Shown one piece after another: positions 57,377 to 64,000 of a stretch of 64,000 nucleotides of DNA (positions are counted from its first letter, which is position 1; every line of letters starts with the position of its first letter). The stretch is from positions 173,448 through 237,447 of the forward strand of contig VRVR01000050.1 of assembly GCA_009859145.1 (NCBI GenBank). The letters are read 5' to 3'. This DNA is from Andalucia godoyi. Taxonomy: Eukaryota; Discoba; Jakobea; Jakobida; Andaluciidae. The translations under genes were made by a program, and so were the position numbers. The notes under the pieces were generated by a model. It was not told the origin of the DNA. It did no database searches and saw only the letters and a list, made by a program, of their open reading frames with translations.

Positions 57377-59233
57377 TCAAACGCGGTCTGGAGGCGGAGG
57401 GGTGGAAACTGGGGACGTAAATCGAACAGTCTCTCGCCTACCCGAAGACACCGGCGACAGAGCGGGAAGTGCATACGACTGCGACGGCGAAGACGAACTA
57501 GTCGCAGATGGAGAATTACCAGGTTGCGTCATAAATCGGCGTGCATCCACGGCCGCTAGAGGCGCCATGCCCAGATTCACAGATCTTCGCGTGGAAATGC
57601 GACCCAGGGCATGCTTCAATCGAACGGGATACCACGAAGACAGTAAGAGCTTGTTGTTTGTGAATTCGTGCATTGAAAGCAGCATGGACAGCATCGGAAC
57701 TGTCCGCGGAAGCAAAAAGAACACATGGAACAGCGGAGGAAAGATTGCAATGACGAAAAGAATGATCGCAACAAGCGGAAAATACAATGTGAACAGCTCG
57801 ACTGCGATGAATAGAAAAAACAACGAAAAATAAAAGCACATCAACAGTGTTGCAGTTTGCATCAAGATGATGTACAACATAGGGGAGCGGAAGAGGAAGA
57901 AATCAACCGAAGTCCTGCCACGCAAACATGAGTTTCGGATGTTCTGCAACAAGCCGTCTCCACGTTCAGAAAAGTTTCGGTCCTTTGCTATCTGAGTGAC
58001 GGACTTCAAATTCAGCAGAGCTTTCAAATCCGCACTAGAAGCCGGCGTTCGTGTTTGCTTCATCATATGAAGCGGGCACGAGCCGATGCTGTTTTGGAAA
58101 CCGAAAGAAAGCGATGCGATCCGAGCATGCAAGTCTTGGTTTTCTGTGCATTCACCAGACAAGCAAGTGACATATCTGCTGAAAGCAAGCCTCGTTGCTG
58201 CGTACATGAGGAAGGAAACCGCCATAAACGTGTAGCCGAATGCCAGGATGTAAAGCTCAAGAGCTGCTTCTTCTCCAGGAACAACATTGCCAGAAATTCC
58301 TCGCAAGAAATGCATGAAAAAGACTGCAATGATAAACATCCATGCATATGCAGAGATATGCAATACCTTGATCAGGGATGCGCGCATGGATTTCTTCAGG
58401 TACCGAGAAAAATCGAAAACAGACAAAACCCGATTGACAGAAGGGTTCGAAGTCAACGGCATCGCCCCCGGGTTTGTACATGGATCGCTTTCCAGAACAT
58501 CATGCAGATCTTTCACGATCGTGGCCATCTCAGAGGACAAGCCTGGAGACTCGGTGCATCCTCTTGCCATCGATTGCCGCAACGTCTTCCTATGATCCGC
58601 AATATTGAACTCGGGATCCAAAATTTCATCCCTCCGCATCGTTTCATCCACATGCCGGAGGCCCTGGAGAAACGTGACGAGCACGAGGTCCCGTTGACAG
58701 ATGAGAAAGTAGCCACGGACAAGAACCATACCGTACACATACCAAGAGTGGAGATACTTGTACCAGGAACGCTGAAAGGGGTACAAGACCCAGTGGTGTT
58801 TCGAAAATTGCTCCCGATACGATAACCACTCATGCTCCGCATCAGCCAGCGAGATCGACTGGGCTTGACCATAGATAGTTGTTCCACGCCGGCTGGTCAT
58901 GATGGAAACGATGAAAATCGTACACACGTAGAAAATGCCCAAAAAGAACAACGTGAGATGTGCAAATTCGATGACGTGGATATCGATCACGGAATTGCCT
59001 CCAGCAGCGTCGAATAAAACGAGACCAAATGAAACAATTCCGAGAATCATGATCTCTCGATATGTTTGCCCGACAAGCTCCTTCACATGCTTCGGCGCCT
59101 TGTGGTTGACCACGTGGTCGACCGAGTGAATCAAGAGCTCGAGAGCAATTGTGCAAAGAATCAATATCATGAAGAGAGCCGACGACAACACCGGATGGTC
59201 GTTGAGTTCATTTCCCAGATCAAACACGGACAT
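57377..59233 (-). CDS. MLO-like multi-pass membrane protein
   Basis: 618 residues from the ATG at 59233. Eight or so hydrophobic helices are visible: near 22-45, 75-95, 108-135, about 320-345, 355-380, 465-490 and 495-530. Conserved-looking loops HVKELVGQTYREIMILGIV and IDIHVIEFAHLTLFFLGIF are similar to the first MLO blocks, and SFGFQNSIGSCPLHMM is unusual. The C-terminal cytosolic tail is Ser/Pro-rich and disordered. MLO proteins (plant powdery-mildew susceptibility family) act at membranes, and several bind calmodulin. The protist homologues are poorly characterised, and I could not confirm a calmodulin site. An alternative reading as a generic protist multi-pass protein remains open. Confidence 0.55.
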   Translation of the reverse strand: MSVFDLGNELNDHPVLSSALFMILILCTIALELLIHSVDHVVNHKAPKHVKELVGQTYREIMILGIVSFGLVLFDAAGGNSVIDIHVIEFAHLTLFFLGIFYVCTIFIVSIMTSRRGTTIYGQAQSISLADAEHEWLSYREQFSKHHWVLYPFQRSWYKYLHSWYVYGMVLVRGYFLICQRDLVLVTFLQGLRHVDETMRRDEILDPEFNIADHRKTLRQSMARGCTESPGLSSEMATIVKDLHDVLESDPCTNPGAMPLTSNPSVNRVLSVFDFSRYLKKSMRASLIKVLHISAYAWMFIIAVFFMHFLRGISGNVVPGEEAALELYILAFGYTFMAVSFLMYAATRLAFSRYVTCLSGECTENQDLHARIASLSFGFQNSIGSCPLHMMKQTRTPASSADLKALLNLKSVTQIAKDRNFSERGDGLLQNIRNSCLRGRTSVDFFLFRSPMLYIILMQTATLLMCFYFSLFFLFIAVELFTLYFPLVAIILFVIAIFPPLFHVFFLLPRTVPMLSMLLSMHEFTNNKLLLSSWYPVRLKHALGRISTRRSVNLGMAPLAAVDARRFMTQPGNSPSATSSSSPSQSYALPALSPVSSGRRETVRFTSPVSTPPPPDRV

Positions 59234-59837
59234 CGTCTCCGTAGCCCACAAAATCCAAACCAGCAGCACTTACCAGCTCTTTAGACTTACCCAAACTTAC
59301 TCAAACTGTTATCTGCTTCCCCTTCTTCCTTGTTGTTTTTTTTTATTAAAGAGAATAACTGCTTGAACAAGGAAAAAAAATAAAAAAAATAATAAAATGG
59401 AATGCAAAGCAGCTTGTTGGCAGCAAAGCGCTCGCGAACAGACATGCATAAACAAAAACCACATCTTTCCTTTACTCTACTTTGCTTCACTCACCCAGGA
59501 ATTTCAGACAGTGCTATTCCATTCGCCTTTTTTCATGCACACTTGTCCGTCGACATTTATTCCACCTCTTTCACCCCCAGCAAAATGTCCGCCACACTCT
59601 CGCACTTTCAAGAGTGGTTCTTTTCCTGCCGTAATTAAAACTGAAAAGCAGCAAAAACCAAGAGCAAAGCTGGGCTCTGGATGGGCGTACTTGCCAGTGC
59701 TCAAAGGTGTTTGCAGCAAATTTTCCTCATTGGTTTCTGCTTCCTTTTGTGTTTATGTATTTTCTCTTTGGTTTGATCGCTGCTGGTCTCCCGGTGAAGA
59801 AAGAAAGAGGGAAAAGGGTCTGAGAATCGAGATTCTT
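59234..59837. promoter_or_regulatory. Divergent promoter interval
   Basis: 604 bp between the MLO-like and Nup133-like genes, A/T-rich at 59330-59400. The Nup133-like frame is open upstream to an ATG at 59397, but that sequence reads like a T-rich leader and was not included. Confidence 0.45.
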
Positions 59838-62507
59838 ATGCAGCCGAACATCAGCTTTTCGCAGCTTATCAAGGCCCACTCACTTGATACGACTGCTCAC
59901 GCCGCGTCTTTCTTGGACCGATCCGTCATTGGCTCGGCAGACATTGCGTCTTCTGCGTTTTCAAAGTCGAATGTGCAGGACATTCGGTATCCTCTTTCCG
60001 TGCAAACATTTTTGCACGGAAAGAGGGATGTTTCTCTTATTTGCACATCCAGTCCCGATCGGTCTCTTGTTGCGCTTTGCGCATTTGATTCCTTCACGAA
60101 TGGCATCAGTGCTACGCGAGTATTTGTTATGCGGCAAGAAAGCATGTCTGCAGAGAATCTGGTGCTCAAATCTGAGTTCTCCCTGCAAGTTTTCAAGCCA
60201 AGTTCTTCGCTGATGGCTGTTGTGAATTCGGGCGCGGTTTTCGTTGCGGATTCTTCGTCCTCGGTCATTTACCGGTGTTCCACGAATGCCAGCGGGGAAT
60301 CGGTTGTCAGTTCGCACGACATCGAAACGGGGATTTGCTCTCTTGCGGCACTCCCTTCTGAATCAGAACTGGAACATGACCGGCTTGTTTGTCTTTTTGC
60401 ATCCGGGAGTGTTGTGGTTGCGGATGTCGAGTCAGTTCGTCCACAAGCAAAGTTTCGCATTGGCGATTTTTCAGATGCAGATGACGGTGATTCCGAACCG
60501 GACCAACGGGAGACATCTATGAGCAGGTCGTTTCTCCAAACTTTTGCTTCGTTTTTTAGGAATCCCCCATCAACCGCTGCAAAACGTCGCCGGATTCGTT
60601 ATTTCGCGGATGAGTCACAGAAATTGCTCCTCAGATGCTGGAACAATGCGATTTGCATTGCAACCGCAAGCGAAGCCTTTCTGTTTCACTGGCATCCGAC
60701 ATCTGGTGATGTTGAACTCGTTGGATCTGCGAATGTTGCAGAAGTGTGCAAGGCAGCGCTTACTTGTTTACCAGATAATGCATCCGTACGAATTGAGTCG
60801 CTTTGCTATTGCGCAGATCGAAACTGTTTAGTGGTCCTTGCGTCGTACTCCAAAACCGATTTCCTCTTTTGCGTCTTGGAACTTGCGGATTTTGGTGTTA
60901 CTCGATTGAATTTTGCGCAGGAATTTCCGCCGGTGTTCTCAACGGATTTGGTGTTGGATCTTTTTTGGGATCCGAAATCCAGCGTGTTGTTCCTGTCATG
61001 TGATCGCGGATTTTCTGTTGTGTGGGGCCAATCGGTATTTGACGATACCGATTCCGAGTTTGCTGCACTCGGATATGTCTCCGCAGACTCTGTTGCGTGC
61101 TGCCCGTACGGGAGCACAGGCATTCTTGCCGTTTCATGGAGCAACATTGTGGTGTTCCATCCGAGTGGATCGAACACGGATTCCTCATCATCTTTTGGTT
61201 CTCACAAAGGGCGTGGGGTTTCCAGTAGTGAACCGCGGGGAAGCCTGATGGACGTATTTCTGCAATGGGAACGGGGGGCCAAGTTCGAGGCGGATCATAT
61301 CTCATCCGTATATCCCCGTCAAGAAGTCATGCAGCAAATTCGATCTTGCGTCTTTAGCATTTTGGATGAAGAGTTTTTAAACAAGAAGGAAAGCTCGGCG
61401 CTGATTTTGCATCGCGAAAACCCGAGATTTGTCAACTCTATCTTGATTCGCCGAACACGGTTGTTGTCTTCATTTTTAACCTTTGTAGGGTCTTGTTTAT
61501 CAGTCAAGCAGCTGGACCAAGATTTGATGCATGCTATTAGCTCGCTTGTTGCTTGCGTTAGTTTTCGACAGTGGCTGTTTTCTGACGCGTCCGAGTATCG
61601 TGCTCGATCCAATATGTGCCTGGAATCCGCTGCATTGTCTTTTCCGGAGATCGCTGATACTGTGGATGACTTGTGGATTCTTGATCGTGTATCATGCTTC
61701 CACGAAATTATTGCAAATGGTTTTCGATTGGTCAAGACGATTTGTGACAAGGGCCCACAGTCTGCAGAGGACTTCCGGCGGTTGCACGGACTCGTCGACT
61801 TCGTCGTGCAATGTACGGTGTTCTCTCCTAGCATCGAAGTTGCCGAAATCGCGCACTTAATGCAATCTGATTTGGTATCCAGTGGCTTAGAAAGCGTCTT
61901 CGATTCGGTGTTGATGCCGCAGATCTTGAGCGCCACAGTCTCGCTATGCAATCATCATCGACTGTTTCGCGGCGGAGACATTGTGCTGCTGACAAGTCTT
62001 TGGAGACTGATGCTGCATCTTGCTACAAATGGTTGTCTTTCGAAAGAGGCATTCCTGTCCGAGTCTGCAGCATTTACTGGCTATCTTCGTTCATCTCCGT
62101 CGAATGAACAGGATGTCATCTCTGTCGCTCTGTGCTGTGGGTGCTATCAGTTCGTTCTGGACTCAGCTTCGCCAGACACCTTGAGTTCGTCGGTCGATGC
62201 AAACAACGATTTTGCAGCATTCTTTTTTGACGCAAAGATTCGCGAGAATGATTTTTCTGCTGTTCTGGATACGAATGTGAGTTTCCACGAGTCCAGCATC
62301 CGTCGCGCTCTAAGTGCTGCTGGAAATGAGCGATTTGCATGGGCTTTGGATTTGCATCTTGGAAACGTCGACGCCGCTTTCACAGAGATCTCTTCGTTTT
62401 TAGCAGATACGAATTCTGAAGAATCAGTGTTTTTGGCTGCGGTCCACGCACTGCTTGCCCCGCCTTCCACGGAGTTACTTCCCGTCGTCAAACTGCTTCT
62501 CTCTTAG
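59838..62507 (+). CDS. Nup133-like nucleoporin
   Basis: 889 residues from the ATG at 59838. The first half is beta-rich (propeller-like: LVALCAFDSFTNGISATRVFVM, SLMAVVNSGAVFVADSSSSVIY, LLRCWNNAICIATASEAFLFHW). The second half is helical. ALILHRENPRFVNSILIRRTRLLSSFLTFV corresponds to a family block in Nup133 (SLIILHQLEDKM...HSFLMDFI), and later helices carry HEIIANGFRLVKTI. Nup133 anchors the Y-complex of the nuclear pore, the same complex that includes SEC13. Sequence identity to known Nup133 is low, so the call rests on domain order and one block. A longer N-terminal start at 59397 cannot be excluded. Confidence 0.5.
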   Translation: MQPNISFSQLIKAHSLDTTAHAASFLDRSVIGSADIASSAFSKSNVQDIRYPLSVQTFLHGKRDVSLICTSSPDRSLVALCAFDSFTNGISATRVFVMRQESMSAENLVLKSEFSLQVFKPSSSLMAVVNSGAVFVADSSSSVIYRCSTNASGESVVSSHDIETGICSLAALPSESELEHDRLVCLFASGSVVVADVESVRPQAKFRIGDFSDADDGDSEPDQRETSMSRSFLQTFASFFRNPPSTAAKRRRIRYFADESQKLLLRCWNNAICIATASEAFLFHWHPTSGDVELVGSANVAEVCKAALTCLPDNASVRIESLCYCADRNCLVVLASYSKTDFLFCVLELADFGVTRLNFAQEFPPVFSTDLVLDLFWDPKSSVLFLSCDRGFSVVWGQSVFDDTDSEFAALGYVSADSVACCPYGSTGILAVSWSNIVVFHPSGSNTDSSSSFGSHKGRGVSSSEPRGSLMDVFLQWERGAKFEADHISSVYPRQEVMQQIRSCVFSILDEEFLNKKESSALILHRENPRFVNSILIRRTRLLSSFLTFVGSCLSVKQLDQDLMHAISSLVACVSFRQWLFSDASEYRARSNMCLESAALSFPEIADTVDDLWILDRVSCFHEIIANGFRLVKTICDKGPQSAEDFRRLHGLVDFVVQCTVFSPSIEVAEIAHLMQSDLVSSGLESVFDSVLMPQILSATVSLCNHHRLFRGGDIVLLTSLWRLMLHLATNGCLSKEAFLSESAAFTGYLRSSPSNEQDVISVALCCGCYQFVLDSASPDTLSSSVDANNDFAAFFFDAKIRENDFSAVLDTNVSFHESSIRRALSAAGNERFAWALDLHLGNVDAAFTEISSFLADTNSEESVFLAAVHALLAPPSTELLPVVKLLLS

Positions 62508-62651
62508 GACCGTCAGGTCACGCCGTTTCACGCGCATTGTTGACGGTTTTCATATTTTTATATTTTAAATTGCACAGCTGCATCGCCGGCGATATAATGC
62601 TCTGATTGATGCTATTGCAATGTTGCATAACCAATCCTGCTTGCTTCATCA
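62508..62651. other. Short interval between the nucleoporin and coiled-coil gene
   Basis: A/T-rich TATTTTTATATTTTAAA near 62552-62570. No gene. Confidence 0.5.
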
Positions 62652-63174
62652 ATGAATGAAGGTCATTTCATGCCACTGCCAGCGGTGAGTCCGTCCGTCT
62701 TTTAACTGTCGACCGTGGTGGTTCTTTCCCGAACAGTTGAAGAACGTTGAAGGGAAGATCTCGAAAGTCCAGGAGGACATTGATGCAGCTGCCGCACGAA
62801 TAACCGAGACTGAAAATCAGACTCACATCGTCGAAGGCAAGATTGACCAAGCAAAGGCGCAGCACCTTGGTGCCCAAACAGAGGACGACCGCAAGTTTGG
62901 GGGTCAGGAGCTGAATTACTTGCCTGAAAAGGAAAACAAGCTGCATGACGAGAAACTTCTGATGCTGCAGCGCGAAGGAACGCCGCTGCATCTGCCATTG
63001 CTAGAAGGCTGGATCCGGTTTTGTGAAGCCCTGTCGTTTGCTTCGAGGACCGCCCATGGATGGGCGTGGGCAGTGTGTCACTGGTCTTCCACCCGGGGGT
63101 CTCATGGGGCGGAGAAGAGGCGCTCGAAGGGCGATTGGCTGTGCGGTATGCATTACGAGTTCCTACGACCATGA
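62652..63174 (+). CDS. Coiled-coil multicopy family protein (possible Crinkler-like), spliced
   Basis: Exon 1 (62652-62684) encodes MNEGHFMPLPA. A 52-bp intron with GTGAGT donor and GAACAG acceptor leads in phase 0 to exon 2 (62737-63174). Exon 2 starts LKNVEGKISKVQEDIDAA, then ITETENQTHIVEGKIDQAK and ELNYLPEKENKLHDEKLLML. This repeated V-E-x-x-I-x-x-V heptad pattern followed by YLxEKExxLxxKExLLL recurs in Crinkler-like and related multicopy proteins of algae, chytrids and oomycetes. After about residue 95 the sequence is unlike that family (Trp/Cys/His-rich), suggesting truncation or a frame shift. The intron is inferred from splice signals and family-like N-terminal residues; the frame itself is open further upstream. 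Confidence 0.4.
62685..62736 (+). other. Candidate intron, 52 bp
   Basis: GTGAGT donor, CCCGAACAG acceptor, joins codons in phase 0 and removes an in-frame stop-flanked leader. Shorter than the other two introns in this window. Confidence 0.4.
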
Positions 63175-63567
63175 AACTGAAACATCAGATTCTAGCTGCG
63201 TCGTCCACCAGGCACTCGCTTGTTACAAAAAACAGTTCATCTGTTGCCCGCTGTTTGTCGCATCGCATCCGTCGTGTAAGGGAGATATGTTTTATTCTTG
63301 CGGCTGTACCGTCGGGTGCTCTCGAATGGGAAAAATGGCATGTCGTGCGGCTCCTATGTTTCCGACATCGCGCCAATGCGGTGGACATCCTCTAGTCCTC
63401 TTATCCTGTCGTGCCAACAGAGGAGGAAAGACGACGCTCAAAGGTCCCGGAAGCTGTTGAGCAGTGAATCTTCATGAAGCAGTCGTTTCCATCTTCGGGA
63501 AAAGCAGTAGCTTTGTCCACATGGTGGGGGCGAGAGGGCAATCAACCCCGGGAGAAACCACGTGACA
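63175..63567. other. Interval with no supported gene
   Basis: About 390 bp. Frames on both strands are short and cysteine-rich without motifs. It could include a decayed remainder of the preceding family member. Confidence 0.4.
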
Positions 63568-64000
63568 ATGAACAATGCGATCTCAACAGTGTTTCGACCA
63601 GTGTAGGTCCCAGTCGTTGGAGGACATGCAGAAGGTGCTCTTGAAGATGGATCCGGGATCCGGGAAGACAAGAGCGAACTAGCGAGCAGCGCCTTTGATG
63701 CTGCAAAAAAAGAGGCACTGGCAGCCGCGGCGCGTCTCGCCAAAGTAGTGAGGGGCATTGCGTTGGAGCATGTACAACTGCAGAACGCGCAGCAGGCAGT
63801 TGAGAATGCCACGAGCGAGGAGACGAGGCGGAAGGCGGAGGCTCGAGTGCAGGAATTGAAATTGAAAATTCAGATTGCAGAAATTGAGAAGGCAGCAGCG
63901 GTGGACGACAAGGAAGTAGCAGAAAGGGAAAAAGAAAGTGCAGAACTGGCAGTTGCTGAGTCGAAGTTGGCAGTTGCGAAAGCGGAGTTGGCAGTTGCTG
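63568..64000 (+). CDS. Coiled-coil repeat protein (3' end outside window)
   Basis: Open from an ATG at 63568 to the window edge, at least 144 residues. After a short N-terminal stretch (SQSLEDMQKVLLKMDPGS) it becomes a continuous coiled coil: LASSAFDAAKKEALAAAARL, LQNAQQAVENATSEE, then RKAEARVQELKLKIQIAEIE. It ends in the heptad-like repeats ELAVAESKLAVAKAELAVA. This AELAVAK-type repeat is typical of multicopy coiled-coil families (often with Crinkler-like or P-loop domains) in diverse protists. The family role is not established here. The start may be further upstream or spliced. Confidence 0.45.

Noticed and set aside
59234-59290. Splice donor GTAAGT just upstream of the MLO-like start
   Set aside because: A GGTAAGT lies near 59265 on the coding strand, but the only acceptor before the ATG would give an intron of about 30-40 bases, too short to accept.
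1-64000. CRISPR arrays
   Set aside because: No direct repeats with unique spacers of the right size; all tandem repeats are microsatellites or short units.

Overview
The window is nuclear DNA from a eukaryotic protist or microalga with a compact genome. Genes lie on both strands and are mostly intronless. Three short GT-AG introns are supported by reading-frame phase (8432-8581, 20383-20511, 62685-62736). A tRNA-Thr(AGU) has internal A and B boxes and a T-run terminator. There is no bacterial-style operon structure. The lineage is not determined: MLO-like, OSCA/TMEM63-like and hybrid histidine-kinase genes beside actin, SEC13, Elongator and Furry-type genes would suit an intron-poor alga or similar protist, but nothing here proves it.

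Layout. 0-10 kb: a large BTB-like/low-complexity protein cut by the left edge, a TPR-SET protein, mitochondrial isovaleryl-CoA dehydrogenase, two small unknown genes (one spliced) and mitochondrial ribosomal protein uL22. 10-21 kb: tRNA-Thr, a class II-type histone deacetylase, an unknown protein, a small membrane protein, an FG-GAP surface protein, a decayed RNA-guided-nuclease gene and spliced SEC13. 21-34 kb: a Furry/Tao3-like giant, Elongator subunit ELP2, an RsuA-type pseudouridine synthase, the oligosaccharyltransferase subunit TMEM258/OST5 and PP2A B''. 34-45 kb: a hybrid sensor histidine kinase, a gene-poor 2.2-kb interval, a tandem calponin-homology protein and an OSCA/TMEM63-like channel. 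45-53 kb: divergent actin, an unknown gene, a Yippee protein, an Mgm1/OPA1-like dynamin, a C1D/Rrp47-like protein, an unknown helical protein and a GT8 glycosyltransferase. 53-64 kb: symplekin, an MLO-like membrane protein, a Nup133-like nucleoporin, then fragments of a coiled-coil multicopy family running off the right edge.

Most coding genes are housekeeping (trafficking, mRNA 3' processing, nuclear pore, cytoskeleton, mitochondria) and are not arranged as a pathway.

The most interesting signal lies between the genes. At least three, and perhaps five, gene-poor gaps hold relics of TnpB/Fanzor-type (RuvC-fold, RNA-guided) transposon nucleases: 18460-19566 (+), 8885-9300 (-) and 56903-57170 (+), with weaker pieces at 9316-9480 (-) and 38760-39117 (+). 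The 9-kb and 57-kb relics share homologous 3' ends. In both, the recognisable RuvC-III motif is followed by an imperfect hairpin with one compensatory pair change. The 19-kb relic has its own nested stem overlapping the end of its reading frame. This is where the guide (omega) RNA or right-end structure sits in TnpB/Fanzor systems. A second recurrent pattern is a microsatellite placed immediately 5' of the start codon in about eight genes.
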